From Acanthaster planci (Eukaryota > Echinodermata > Asteroidea > Valvatida > Acanthasteridae), in NCBI RefSeq assembly GCF_001949145.1, contig NW_019091431.1:1475426-1539425 (forward strand): 64,000 nucleotides of DNA, written 5' to 3'. The notes under the pieces are model-generated. The model saw nothing but the letters and a program-made list of their open reading frames with translations. It made no database searches and was not told where the DNA came from. Position numbers and translations under genes: made by a program. Positions 1 to 14,300 of the stretch are shown piece after piece; the first letter of the stretch is position 1; every line of letters begins with the position of its first letter.

Positions 1-2247
1 GGGCTGGATGTTGCAACAGCACAAAACAAACACTACCATCCTGCAGCTATACCCTGCATAAGAACTGAAGCTGTCCAGTGTTCCTACCAACAATGCCGAA
101 CTCCACAAAGAAAAGAAAAGAAACTTGAATGCATCACAGGCCTCTGTAAAGGAACAGAATATTGAGCTGTGACTATTGAATTGCTGTTGATCTCCAACAC
201 CTGAAAGTTTGCACATTTCCCCCCTCCCTGACAAGAAAACAGAGATCCGAAACCACCGATCCAAATTGCGAAATAATGACTGACAGTTTGCGGACAATTA
301 CCGTTTACTTCCTTGTCGATCAGCAAGGCGTGGGAAGCAGCAGAGCCAAGCCGCGTCAGGAGAGCTCTCAAGCCTACTCCAACGCGCTGCCATTTTCAAC
401 ATCCATGAAGACCATCCATTTTCCCAAATCTAGAGAGGCAGGATGCGATGGGTCCAAAATGTTCAATTTTCACTTGTGGGTGTTTTATTTTCTTTTTCCA
501 ATTGTCATTTTGGGGGCTTCAACCTGTGATGTTATTCTTTCCTATACATGTGCCTGTGTTAAAACTCTGTGTACAGCGTAATTTGACCATACATGATTAT
601 TATTTCTTGTGTACATAAAGATTAAATTATTCATAACTTTGCAGAAAGACCTAATGATTGCGGAAATTTCAAATTACATGAAACTGCAGTCAAATGAATA
701 CTTAATTGCGTGTACCTCAAGGCCACAAACACTATTCCTGCTCCCAAAACTGCGCAACAATGACGTCAAATGCTTTCAAATAAATCCTCTATTGCAAACC
801 TTTTCAATTTCAGAAAGTCCAAGGACAAATCCTTCTATGGCAAGTAAAGAACGTGAAAAACCTATAAATATGAAGCAGTCCACAGGGCTAGAGCTGGCCC
901 CCTCCCAACATAAGGTCAGTGACTTTATCCACAGGTTTGTCAGTTCATCGAACCTTCTGCAGCCAGGTGAAAAAAAAAATTCCCAAAAAACAGTAACAAC
1001 AGTGGCATGTGTTTGGTTAACATCCCCGATCTGGTACACGGAATAATCATAAAGGACTCCCACTTCAATGCATCTCTAGGCTCCATCCCACTGAGTCCCT
1101 TCACACATTAACACTGAAAAAAGTCTTTCAGAACTCGGAGCTTGAAAATAATTTAACAAAAGAAAAAAAGCCAAATAATGGTAATCTGAAGGGCCACCTG
1201 CCCCAAGCCATTTTTACAATAAAAGCCACTTTACTTTCTTCTTTTCATTTTATTTCTAAGGGTCTTGGTGTCATTAGTCAATAACTTCCATGTTCCTTCC
1301 AGCACTAATTTTTAATGAGGACTTGTATTGAAATGGACTCTGATCTTTTATTCACCAATAGCACTAGGTACATTGTACATACATGTACATGGAACTGCTA
1401 ACAGGTACGTGTACCTGCCCGTATAAATAATAAAAGTTATCTCCTGAGACTCAAAGGCAAACTCGAGATGGTTTCAATTATTCCCAACCTAGTTGTATTT
1501 AGGTTTTTGCAAGGCAAAAACTCCTGCCTACCTTCTACCGCATTATTACAATTGGCTTTGTGCATGGTTTTTCAGAGGAAGGGGGCCTGCCTTGTCGGGG
1601 GTTTCTATCAAGCAGTGGACCCGCCTGCTGGACGTGAGTCTGCCCTACCGAGACTTTCTTGGGTCTTAATGGCAGGACCAGCCAATACATACAGTACGCC
1701 TGTGAAATAGAACTGATTGACAGTCTCAGAATTTGACAAAACCAAAATGTGAGATGGGAACAGAATTCTTCGTCTGAGTCTGCTGCCCAGATGGGATTTA
1801 AATTGACAAGTAGATTTTGGCGAATGCAGTGGCTGCATGGAAAGTCCCTACACTTACTGGTAGAAAATTTGAATCTCACCAGAGCAAGCAAGTGGTTTTC
1901 TCCCCACAGATCATACATCCACAACATCTCATGCAAGGGTAGCACTTGCATACCCACATCACCTAATTCTGATGGGTTTGTAGTGTATGTCTGAGCTGAC
2001 TGATTTATTCGTCTGGTCTAGGAGGATTGCCAATAACAACTTGTCAGCTTGTAAGAGTTCAAGGCTGGGGCTGTTTTGGGGTGGCAGACAGGAACAGACT
2101 CTCATGCCAGGCCCAGGATTAATCCCTGGAAGCCGGCTGAAACATGAAAACATTTCCTCCTAGATTTAAGCACTCAATCCCACAAACATACCTCCCCTAG
2201 ACCTGCCACAACCATGATCAACACCCCCCCACACACAAAAAAATCTG

Positions 2248-2260
2248 TGACCCCTGACCT
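2248..2260 (-). promoter_or_regulatory. DR1 nuclear-receptor-type motif
   Basis: Read on the minus strand this is AGGTCA, one spacer base, GGGTCA: a direct repeat spaced by one, the preferred site of RXR and HNF4-type receptors. One 13-bp match can occur by chance; no function is shown. Confidence 0.2.
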
Positions 2261-4698
2261 CTGAGGCTTGGTCATGGATAAATGCCAAGCCCCTGAATGA
2301 TTTTTTTTTAATTACGCAAGAAAAGTGAGCGTTTGGTTTTATGTGAGCATTCTTTTTAATACTTGCTGGGCCTGGGTATATCTAGACTAAGATAACTTGT
2401 GACTAGATTGACTACCTCAATGAAAGTGATTTCTAACTAATGAATAACAACGGTTTTTATTTCCTAATGCAACAAAAGACTGAATGATTCCGAAGAATTG
2501 TTCTCAAATGCACCCCTCTCAAACGAAGCTCTATGAATATACTCCAAACTCCAAACTGAGCATGGACATGGACTAGTCAAGACACAATCAGTTTCCCCAC
2601 TCTGCCTGACCCACTTCACACTGGCGGATGACTCTTTGGCAAGCCGGGAGGGAGACTTTAGCATGGCTGTCGACATAGGCCTGCCTGCCCTCACAACATA
2701 ATCCCCCTCCTGGAGTCCAAAACGCAGATATAACAGCACATATACAATGGAACAATCACGAACACCAGCAATGTAAATCCACAACACCTGCCGCAGATTT
2801 CGGCGAAAGCAAAGCCCGGGAAATAAGTAAATCCAGAACATGTAAAACATGAGGAACAAAAAAAGATTTTTTTGAAGTGGGTGAATGTTCCCTGAAAACA
2901 AAATCTGGCGTGGAGGCTGAAGAACTAGTTATGATAACATGTGAGACGTACAATATTAATATATGCCAAATGGAAAGATTTGTTTTAAAAATACAAATAC
3001 AAATCAGTTGACAACTGATGACTGACCAAACACACCTCCCAGTAAAAATAGAAATTCTTGTTATGAAGCTCAGGTCACAGTCAGATTTCTTTACGTCAGC
3101 AATGCGTTTTAAAAAACAAATGGGTGGAAAAGCTACAACCGGCAGATCAAGGTCACACTTCAGAGATAAATCATAAGTCTTCACACGCCAAATTTTTTTT
3201 TCTAAGCAGGAAGTATGCAGAGAAGAAACAAACTATTATTTGCAGAAACCTAAAAAACTGAACACAGAAAAATTTGCTTCATAAAGGAGAAATCTCTCGG
3301 CAATAACACCTTCAAAATCAAATCTAAACACTGTAGGTATCTCCTCTTGTTACTGGCATTGTGAAAACATTTCTTTAATAACAACAGTGTCAGTCTCAAG
3401 TTGAGCAGAACCTGCGTACCAGTGATGTTTCAAGATGGTTTTGAAATGGATGTGTCAATCTCACTCCAACACTCTTCGGCACTCAGAACAAGCAGACTCA
3501 TCATGGGTGTTGGACTTAATATGAATGGTCCAAAACACCTACAAGCCCCCTCCCCCATCCTCAACTAGAAAAGAACCAAGGAACAAACAAATTCCACAAT
3601 TACCCCTACCCTGCAAAACGTGACTTGTTTGAGGTGACCCAACTGCTCAAGTAATGAGTTTCGGAAAGCCAAACCTCCACGCTGGAGGTTTTGGGCAGAA
3701 TTTTATTTTTCAATGGACCTTACGTTTAATGACTTCCAGGGAATGTGGACCGCCTTCCAAAACAGATTGCCTGAGTCTGAGGAATACCCTTCATCTGACA
3801 CAAGGTAGCCCTGGGACATACCTTGACCTTGGCAGTAACTGCTGCCCCCTGTCTAGACAGACTATTAAGGTTGGGGTCCTTAGGGGAACACAGCCACAGG
3901 GCTTCCTAGAGTCCAAAACTGGAATGCAGAGGGTTCAGGATCAGTGGGAATGACTACAGTCGAACTCTGGACCTTTGGCAAAATCGCAAGAGCTATAAAT
4001 CGGCCCCCACAGGGGCACTTTGTAAATAACCTCTCAGTTTTCAAAGACTGAAGCCGCCCATTTTAAATTCAAGTGAGTAATGAAAGATGTTCCTTGAATG
4101 ATCAGTTTTAGTTTTCTTTTAAAAAGAATAGTGCCAACTTCCACAAGAACCCTAAAGAAATAAAGCAGAATACTGGTACAATAAAGCCAATAAAACAAGC
4201 TAAAAGAATAATTCGCATGATTCCTCAGGAGGGAGGTTTTTCCTGTTTGCATATAGGATCTGACCTCATAACCATTCTGGACAGAGAGCAAAACCAGAAA
4301 CTGAAACTAACCCAGCATGAGAGTCACAAGTAAGACAATTCCTCAGAAACTCAAACTAGTGGTCATGCATAATCAGAAGGCTTAGATCTTTTACAGTGAG
4401 TGCTAACAATGAAATTATATTCAAGCAGGTGATACTAGCAAGTGTTTCAAAATTTGAGTTTGGAAATTTGAATAAAAAAATTGCCAGGTATGAACCTCAG
4501 GACAAAATGGTTGAAAACAAGACATTCCAAGGGTTTGTTTTTCTTTTGTATTTCAAAAGTAAGACCTAAAATACTGGTAAGATTGAAATTGAGCCATTTT
4601 AGACCCAGACAACAAAGTCTGATTGAACATGAATTCTACCTTAATCACTTTGGAGTTTTACAATATAAAACTGTGTGTAGTCTTCAACATACATGAAA

Positions 4699-4840
4699 AT
4701 GGTTACTGATGGCTGATAACCATGTTACATAAAAATGGTTACTGATGGCTGATAACCATGTTACATAAAAATGGTTACTGATGGCTGATGACCATGTTAC
4801 ATAAAAATGGTTACTGATGGCTGATGACCATGTTACATAA
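4699..4840 (+). repeat. 36-bp tandem repeat, four units
   Basis: Units begin at 4699, 4735, 4771 and 4807, each starting ATGGTTACTGATGGCTGAT and ending with an ACAT-type junction. The first two units carry GATAAC and the last two GATGAC at the same position, so the array probably grew by copying a two-unit block or from a single mutated unit. The period is divisible by three but no gene is associated. Confidence 0.95.
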
Positions 4841-5109
4841 TGTCATGTGGAGAGAAGTCAAGAAAAACAAAACACATTCTCACACACACACATGTCAATT
4901 CCGAAATTTGTATCCTTGAGGAGACATGGCTTTGTTCACACAGTTGCATGTGAAACAATGTTTTCAAAATGCTTCCATTTCAACGTGAATCACTCTCCTG
5001 GGCTGAAGTTTTGACTGAATGTCCCTTATACGAAACACTTCAATTTGGGATGGATTCTCACGCATTAAAAATTTCTCCTTTTTGAGCAATTTCCAAATAT
5101 CAGTTTCGT

Positions 5110-5160
5110 GAAATTCTTGTGGAGACCTATACACCTTTAGAAATTCCTTGTGGAGACCTA
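5110..5160 (+). repeat. short direct duplication, period about 31
   Basis: The block GAAATTCTTGTGGAGACC at 5110 recurs one base longer at 5140. Two copies only; probably a local slippage or repair duplication. Confidence 0.7.
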
Positions 5161-6283
5161 TTCAACCTATTCGCCTGGGTCTCCACAACGCACCATATTC
5201 TGAAAACGTCTTAGTACACCCGAACACACCTACATGTATAACAACAGAGACAATTCCTATGGGTTTGATGTGTAGCCACCGAAAGGCTATGCAATGTGAG
5301 GATTTCCTGGCTTCAGGTATAGTCACACAGCACATTTCCATCCTTTTCAATATTATATCCTAAGAGTGAAGCCTTGTCGGATATTCACCTCCTAACAGGC
5401 TCAGCAGTGGGACCAATGCAACCTCTCAGTCATTGCACTGATCAAGACAATTCATTGTCACAATCAATCAGGCTTACAATATCTAAACACATACACACAC
5501 CCACACAAAGAACCACCTGTGCAGATTTCAAAACCAACCAGTGTACCAGAAAACAGAGAATATAAGAAAACAGCCGAGAAACTGCCTCTGATTCTGCCAT
5601 CCGATTGAGTACAAATCACTAGGCTTCTAATGGTCTGACCAGTGCCATTTAGGTTCCTCACTCCAAACGCTGTTAACTAAAGGAAAAGGTCCCAGGTAAT
5701 TAACTGCAGTAAGGTTGGATCTGCAACACAACTAAAGACCTACCATCTACCTAAAACCTTGAATTGTCAACTGTCCTGTGAAATATTAAATACCTCCGGA
5801 AACTCCCACCCTACTGGCAAACACTGACACCTAATAAAAAACAAATGACACATGACTGAAACCACACGATTAAGCTGTCCAATCTCTAAAATCTGTTTTC
5901 TTATCCAGACTCTTTTTGTCTTCCCGTCCTTTTTTGACTCATCACTTTATCTTTCTCACTTCCTGCACTGTCTACAAGCTCAGATTTCGGGGGGGGGAAC
6001 GAGAAGATGAGCTGAAGCAAGCAACAGGGAGTGATACGCTGGGCATGTAGAGAGCGCACATACGAGGGGACAGCCACCGCGGTTATTTACCTGGGCCAAT
6101 GGGGAATTTTTGTAGCCAAATGCACAGATTACCAAAAATGACAATCCTCAGCTGGGGTTGTTTGCATCCGTCATTCCCTCAAGTGAGAAGATATCTCACA
6201 CTGATTAATACTGCTTTCCCGAGCCAAGATCTCACCTTATGGTATTATCCATGGACATCCAACTGCCATCCTCTTTCACTTCA

Positions 6284-6300
6284 TCTCTCTCTCTCTCTCT
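6284..6300 (+). repeat. CT microsatellite
   Basis: An uninterrupted TC run of 17 bases, followed by TTC and an A-rich stretch. Confidence 0.9.
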
Positions 6301-8521
6301 TTCAAAAGAAAAAAAATTCCACTCCAGAAGAACGATGCTGTCAGATTTTTCTCCACAGATTTACCTGAGCTGAGTACGTAAACTAACTTGTTGCCCATGT
6401 TAGGTAGGAACTTCTTGCTGGCTCATAGCAAGTCCTTTTCATGTCGGGAAAGGCGGGTTTATGGTTGATATATGGACAGCATTTTGCAATAGGAGGGGGA
6501 AGAATCAACGATTTGGTATGGATCTTTGATTGTCTAACAGACGAAACAATAGGATGAAGCTGGTGCATAAGAGACGTACATGTACCTGTAGAACAGGACA
6601 TGGTCGCTCACTTTACCTGAAAATTTGACGCAACATCCGGGCATAGGAAATTGTAGGCCATCCTTGATGAGAGAGACGGTATTCCAGACATCTTGCAGTT
6701 GCAAGTTCCTTCCAAAACTTCCCTGAGAAACAAAGCAGCCAGGGGACACAGACAAAGCCAAACGCCGATGGAATAAACAATGCCAGAGCCAGAGACATGT
6801 AACATCAACCTGCTGTCTTATGATGAAGCGGAACTTATAATACTAGTAATAATGGCGTCTAGGGCCTACACATGTTAAATTTCCCGTGCTGAGAGCTGTA
6901 TGCAGTTTCTGTCTGTACTGCAACAGGTAAAAGAACTGTGTGAATGGGGATGACCCACACAAATGGTGCATTTAGGATTTCCAAATAACAGTTCCTGAAT
7001 AAAGAGCAGTTTTCAAGATAAATTTGCAAAGTTGCTTCCCTATGAATTTATGAAAAACCATACTTCTTTAAAAAAAAAAAAAATCAGCATTTGAGGGAAA
7101 TTCCGCCTTTCCCAAATTGGCTTTTCCTGACTCACTGCCTGAGAATTGAGTCCACCCCTGCGGGAAATGTTTCAAAATCAAACTTGGAAGAGCCCAAACG
7201 AGGAAGCAGAGCCAACAGCGATCCTTAGCATTGACAATACCAGGCTGAAGTTGGAAACACACAGAAAAGAAACTGAAAACAAGCCAGCCTAATACAAATA
7301 TCTGGACCAGTTCCGATGGTTAAAGAGAGAGGTTTTTACACTCACCAGCCTCTACAGATATTCTGTTGACACAAAGCCCAGGCATAACAGCTTTTTATGT
7401 CACAGTAGTTCCTCATGAAATCACAAAAAAGACCGAGAGATATAAATAAAAGGAATTGTTATTGAATTTCACTTCCTTTTTCCTGTTGGAATATATCATG
7501 GGACAGAGAGATGACTAAAGCTGATAAGACTTGACTACATTTTGGCCACAACTGCCATGCGTGAGACAGAAAATGCCAACTTCAATGGGAGAAGCAGTGA
7601 AGACTGGACATGAGTGTTTCATCTATTACGGGATCCAAAAATGAAGGAGACTCGAAACTAACCACAAGTGACTCAAGACACCAAAATAAATCAGCTAGCA
7701 AACACTAGAAAGATATCTTTGTTGTGCATGATTCTGAATGCAGCTGCTTACAAAATTGAACAATATTTTCTGCCTCCTGTGTGAACCTGTGCTGTGTCTT
7801 ACCCTCAAACAAACCTACTCAGATTGCTCCGACTAACTCAGGATTGGAAACCTGACGTTGAGAAACAACAAATTTTTTTGGAAAATGACCGATCACAGAA
7901 TGACTAAACGGCAAGGATAATTGAGCCTTCGAGTAACAAAAAACCCACTCGTCTCCATTTCTGTCTGTAAAACAGTCAGATTCTCATTTAATCATCAACC
8001 TGCCCCATCAGGTGCTCATTACAAAGCACTTGATTACTTAATGACATCAGAGACAGGGCAGCCAGCAAGTACAATCTCCGAGCAGAGAACGCATTTCAGC
8101 ACTGGGTTCACTACAGGACACAGCCAGTCCGCTGGCAAGCCCAGTCACTGGCTGCTTTCTTTCACTGGCCCGACTTTGAGTTTTCAACCTTCCACTTTAA
8201 CAGACAGCTCTGCTTATCTTTAGGAAGAAGAGCACCCTCCCCCCCACAAGAAAACCCCTTCCAATCTTAACGGGGATGGGGGAGTTGGCTCAAATCAGTT
8301 ACAGAATTTCTGCTGTTTTCCTTCTCTCAACCCCTCCAGAATGGATGTCACATTTCTTATTAAATTTTTTTTTTCAGAGAACCGTGATGGAGATGAAGCC
8401 AGAAAAGAAAAATACAAATGAATACACCGACATGTTTTCGTACGGACCGACAGGCTGTACAAATGGGAATTGCCCCAGAAAGACACAATGAATACATAAA
8501 CATGGATCTCGTGATTGAGCT

Positions 8522-8539
8522 CATACATGTACATGTATG
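8522..8539. repeat. 18-bp perfect palindrome of the ACATGT family
   Basis: The sequence CATACATGTACATGTATG equals its own reverse complement. It is one of many ACATGT-based palindromes in the window. Confidence 0.85.
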
Positions 8540-9942
8540 CGAGCAAAAATGACCGGCATTTTGGGGGGAGGTGGGGTCACTCTGGTAAGTTAATCTGATC
8601 ATGTAATGCCAATCTTTTTCAGCTGTCATCTTTACTAATGGATGAACTTTCCCGTGAAGTGAATCTTCAATTTATTTCCAGCAAAGAAATGAAAAAAATT
8701 CATCAACTCCTGAGCTACAGATTTTTCTAAAGGGCTCGGAAGCAAAAATGTGTTACCCTACAAAAACAGAACAAGTTACTCTCTAAAAAATGGGAGCAAT
8801 TATGAAAATCAGCCGGGCTAGCTACCGGTCCCACACGTTTCCAATCTGCCACTAATCCCCTCCCCCTGGCCTTTCAAGCAGCAGACTTGGTAGGTTCTTG
8901 GAATTCTTTTTCCAGTTTTGAACTTGATATGCAGGGCCTATCAAAGTCAGGCGGTTCTACTTTGTCAACAGCTTCCTGATGGTGTATTATTTGCGGAGAG
9001 TTATCTATGCGTGGACAACACCGAAGCAACTTTTTATACAGACGTTGGCAAAACAAACGGAGATCTCTGGAAAGCTCTTAAGGACTCAAAGCCTCGCCTC
9101 AAGCCCCCACAAAAGCATCAAAGTGAAAGAAAAGGACACAAAGCCAGGATATTCACAGGCTCTATTACTTTCAACAAACAAGCTGCACCTCATTAACTCA
9201 TCAAATGCCTGGTCACAAACGCTCAAAACGGCCGCTTCCAAAGCTTGGGGGTTGGAAAAATGCAATTCTGAGCCTAATCCAAATTATGATGCCAATCGTG
9301 AAGATTCCACTTCATGTAAATATGTAATGGCATGCATGCATGAGAGTCATGCCTACTTACATTAAAGTGGGATGATTTGTCAACTCTCGTAATAGCTTGC
9401 TGATTGGTAGCCACTACCCTATTATTCATTACGGGAGGATTTTTTTTTTTCCAGAGATCAACGTAGGCAAAAAAGAACTGCGGAAGGAATGTTGACTTTG
9501 GAGAATCTTCATAAAAGCTGACAAACTGTCTGCACCTGGCCCGTCAATCACTTAGGTGGTATGCTATCCACCTCTCACAAAAAAAACACCACCCCAAAAG
9601 ACACACCTCTCCCTCCCTTCAGGAACCATCTCCTTCAAGTCTCAGTTTGGTTGGTTTTTGGCTTCCCTCAGCCTCGGTGTTTCTTGTTATGTAGCAAGTA
9701 GTTTGGTCAGGTCATGATACTCCTGAGACTCGACCCTCTTGGTTGGGTGTCCTGGTAACTTGGCAATGAATGTATGCATGTAATTTTCTTAAGCCAGCCA
9801 ACCTTTTCTACTGCTGCGCCAGGGATAATACAGTAAATCAACATTTCTTCTGATGGGGGGGTTTGTATTTCTGTGATTGGCCTCCGATTCTCTGGGGAAG
9901 GGGACCTTCCTATGCTGGAAGTTATGCTTGGTTTCCTATCAA

Positions 9943-9958
9943 TGCATGAATTCATGCA
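9943..9958. repeat. 16-bp perfect palindrome
   Basis: TGCATGAATTCATGCA is fully self-complementary. Related GAATGTATGCATG words occur nearby at about 9768 and 10166. Confidence 0.8.
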
Positions 9959-10994
9959 AAAGGGTTTAGTTCTATGGTCGTGTGGACAGTTCTGGATCAA
10001 TATGACGAATGCCTATCCACATCGCCACTGATTCAAAATTCTGTACCATTTGCTGCTGCTGCAGGGAAAACCCTCGGGCTCATATTAAAAAAGCTCAGGG
10101 GATTAAAGAAATTTCCGGCTGCCCCTCTCCAAAAAGAACAACCAAACAAACAAAATTCCTAGCAATGAATGTATGCATGCAATTTACTAGTCTCAGGCGT
10201 GTGGTCAAGATGACCGTTATGCATGACCTGAGATGGGGGCATCTTCAACTTGAATACTGGAATTATTAAAGGCCAGGCATTAAATTCATTTGAACGATGA
10301 CCCCAACCTATTACCATGAGAACAACCAAGAGGATCTTCCATGCTAGTAACGGCAGATGACCTATTGCTAAGCATGGGTAAGGTCTTGAAAAGGTCACTG
10401 GCCAAGCCATCATGGGATAGGTTCCCAGTTTGCCTAGTTACATTTACTGTGCTGTTTTCTGGTCCAAGTGATGAGGCTCACAAATCTCAAGAAAATTCCG
10501 AAACCGGTATCTGCCACGAAATGACTCGCATGAACGAATCTCTGCCCAATGAGCAAGTATCCAACTAATCTCTGAGGAAACAAAGGTGACAAGATCACAT
10601 GAACGAGAAGATGATAAAGCATCTCAAAGAGACCATCCACATGTAGGTCAATTGGAGACAGTTATGACTAATGAATGGAGGTCCTCTGTAGCCATATGTC
10701 ACCCGGCTCAAGACAAAATAATCAAGATGCCCAATTACAGCTTTGCAGCATGCCGGCACACAAACGCTGACCTCTTGTTTGTCGTTAGCCCAGCCTAACT
10801 AACTTTTGGGGGAGTGGTTTCTTGTGGTTCCATCCTCCTTCAATTTCTCAGACTCTCAGAGAAATTTGATTGGCCTTTAGGTTGTCAATTACCTTCACGG
10901 TTGTATGTACTGATACAAAATATCCCCAGTCTGGGGCATTAACAGGTTGGGAACAATGCAGCTTGGTTTGACTTTGAGATGCAAAATAAAAAAT

Positions 10995-11341
10995 TGGTCA
11001 TGAAAAAGTCAAATTTTATTTACCATAAGGTGCAGGATTCCTGCACCTGAAGGACAATTAAATTCCTTGACTTTTCCACGACTTTACCATGACCAAACTA
11101 TAAAAATCTGTGACCCAATAATGCAATTTCTTGGGCTATTCGGCCTTTTAAGTTGCAAATACAATCACACATATAATGCACTTATTTCTGAGAAAAGAAA
11201 TTACACACAGTGTTTGAAAAATTCCATGACTTTTCCATGGCTTCAGTCATTTTTACAAAATACCACGGCTTTTCCAGGCCTGGCAAACGAAAACAAATTT
11301 CCGTGATTTTTTCGTGACTTTTCCAAGCCGCAGCAACCCTG
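10995..11341. mobile_element. foldback / hAT-like MITE remnant with CCATGACTTTTCC subrepeats
   Basis: A perfect 10-1-10 palindrome sits at 11028-11048. It is flanked by imperfect inverted arms, GGTCATGAAAAAGTCAA at about 10996 and TTGACTTTTCC...CCATGACC ending near 11096. Further right the words CCATGACTTTTCC, CCACGGCTTTTCC and CGTGACTTTTCC recur, and the block closes at 11331-11341 with CAGCAACCCTG. The complement of that end is CAGGGTTGC, the kind of terminus seen in many hAT-derived non-autonomous elements. No matching left terminus, target duplication or transposase was found, so the class is a guess and the boundaries are approximate. Confidence 0.4.
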
Positions 11342-14300
11342 AATATGCAACTGGGGTAGTCTCATTTTTGGAACAAACCTGTAGCAGCAAATCAGATACT
11401 TAACTAAAACATAATTCTCTTAATGCTTTCCTCTTAGAAGGCTCATTCCGTACCCAAGCGAGCTTTATCTCTATCAAATCTCACATGTATTGACCACAAC
11501 TTTCCCATTATCAAAATAGCATCTGAAAGAACAAAATGCTGTAACAGAGTCCCTAACTCTTTCAAATAAAAATGATGGGTACTTTACAATCCATGACTTC
11601 CATGCATTGCATGAATCTTCATTTTAATACCTATTTTTATCGGTCCATGATAAATGATATTTCTTATTGGTCTGTCGTTGATGAAACTGTCTCCCAAAAA
11701 GTATGGACAAACTGAAGCTGTCCTGGGGCTGTCACAATCCATTACAATCAAGGCCATCCTCAGCACAGCCTTGGCCGGTTCCCCTCAGCTGCGGGTCCAG
11801 CTATGACCTCACTCCCTGCCCCAGATTCCTGAGCCAAAAGGAACTGTGCAATTCCCAGCACAATTTTTTTTTTGGTTAAAGACTGAGGCACGGGCCTTGC
11901 CAGAAATCACCTTTGATGAGGGGGTGTACACATATTGGGTACATGATTTGCAAGCGTTGTCGAGGAGGCAGGGAACCGGTCTAGTTGCGCTAGTTTACAG
12001 AATCTCACTTGGGAAGTTGGGCTTCGGTCACTCAGCTCCCCCATTGCTCCCTTAACAACTGTTGCGCTGTGACATTTTACAACTCAAGACAGGTTCTGAA
12101 AAAGGCCTGTCATGAAGGCCACGGGAGGTATATGCAATCTGAATCCTTTGATCAACACTTCCCAAATATTTTCTTTCAGAAAGAAGACCATCCTCAGATG
12201 TTTTTTGTTATGAAATGTCCAAGTTGAAACGACCTGAGAAATCTGCAGACGGAAGAAGTACGATCATTAATATGTCTCTTTTATTTGTCACATCAGCTTT
12301 GTTCAGATCTTTATATCTGTGACATATAAGGTTACAAATTATGTGAGGAATATCACGTGCCATTCCCTTTTAGTTACACTGAAGTTCAGGAAACTAAACT
12401 GGATGTACAAATTATTTGTAAACTGGAGAAATTTGCGTCATACGTCTTCAGGACAGACGCATTAGGGAACAAAATGTGAGAGACCGCGAACAACAGCACA
12501 GCATGTGGTAAAATCAGTCCTTTTTTTCACTGTTGGTAATGTCATGTCAATGCAGTCAGTCAGACAAACAAAAAAGTGCATATAGTGGCAAGCTTTTCCG
12601 AGTAACTGCGAAACAAACAGAATGGTTGGCCGCTGTGGACTACTTCCAACATTGTCAACACCATTTGTATTGACAGTGTTGGAAATAGTGCTTGCAAGCA
12701 CTCATTCAAAATCAATATACTCTGCTTCTTTACAATAATTATGGTGACTCAGGGGTTAGAACGTGTCCATCAAACAGCACAAAGTAAATCTCCATCATAT
12801 AAATATCTGTGTATAGTTGAAGTGATAACCTGTGATGTTTTGTCTGGCTGTGTGCTTGTGTGGCCTGCGTACTGCCAAGAGAAAAAGACTACCATCACAA
12901 GGTTTTTCCCCTTTTCTCTGTACCATACTGTTTGGTATTTACACACTAATGCTAGAGCAGTTTTTTCCCTCATGGAATTGACAACAAATGTCCTCCCATC
13001 TACAGCATAAGAAGTTTACATGTACATCCAAGGAATTCCAATTTCATGACAAATTCTCCCAAGTTTCAAATACATCCATGTGCACGTCCATGTACATACA
13101 GCAGTGAATTCAGATTCCCCGAAATAAAGAGACCTATGGACTTAAAACATGTGCTGCAGGTGCTGGGAAGCAAAGAAAGAGTGTTTTAAGTAACTTTTCT
13201 GATTTCCAAAGGGCAGCCTACTTTGAGTGTAGGGAACTGCCAATGTTCAAGCCCATAAGTGGTCTACTCCCGCTGTCTCTCCACAGCTCAAAATCTGTCT
13301 AGCTGGTCAAGTAACATTCATGTTACGACACGGATCAACACAGCTGGTCCAGATGTCTGCCACAGACCCCCTCCCCCCAAAAATCGTGCATTTTACAGAG
13401 CGGAATGGTTCCTAAAACGTGTCTGTAAATCTTGCTCATCGTTCCTCACCGTCTTCCAACCCCTCCCTCGCAGGGGCAAATGTGCAGGAATGCTCTAGAT
13501 CCACAAAGTTCCCGACCCTGACAGAATGTTTGGGAAGTGAGTCTAATGGCAGCTGGGTGTTTGTTTTGAAACACGCTACCAGAGCAGGAGAGAGTCATAG
13601 CATCAGCTTTTGTCTCTGCTGGTCACTCTCCATGCTAACACATGTTTATATTCTGCACTCTAAATTTTAAGTTTTAAGTCAAGTGATATCCAGAGTACAT
13701 ATAATATTCCAGTTTTTAAGTTTAACAAGAATTCAAAAATCTAAAACATTATGATTCAATCATAAACTTTGCTGGAATACACTTGTTCCTACACTTTTTG
13801 TGCCATGTACGCTTTTTAATTCATTTACCAGGATGGATTTGGCCATGAACTGCGACTAGGATTTTAAAGGCTGTACAATACGCCTATAACCTGTTCGCAA
13901 ACGATATTATTTTACCTACGGGTTGAGTATAGTTTGACACCTTCATAGATGTGCATACATTAGGCTGGGCCTCAGTCTGTTGCATCCACAACACCCACGC
14001 ACTGTGTACATATGGATCACAGTCCACCATGTGTGTACGGTAAAACAAATGATTGGTGGAAACCAGCCTCTATGTTGAAACCATAACAACACAGTCTTCC
14101 ATGAATGACATGTAACGCATGTACGGCCCCACTTACTCCCTAATGATTCGTAATCGTTTCACAATCAATGGGCCGTGAGAACCAATCACCAGACAGCACT
14201 GGCCCGCCAGAGGGCAGTGTGGACCAATCCAAGCTGAGGGAAGAGAGGCAAGAATTAACCCTGTTCTAGAATTATCTCCAGTTCCCGATGACATGCAAAA

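Noticed and set aside
609-1046. 145-codon plus-strand ORF at the left edge
   Set aside because: It would lie inside the muscleblind intron on the opposite strand, has no recognised motif, and overlaps an equally long minus-strand ORF.
6695-6720. TTGCAGTTGCAAG considered as the muscleblind second-finger exon on the minus strand
   Set aside because: The translation around it (CNCKMSGIPS) lacks the finger spacing and the histidine, and no acceptor fits.
12739-12775. SINE-head-like sequence (GGTGACTCAGGGGTTAGAACG)
   Set aside because: No B box follows and the region is otherwise unique.
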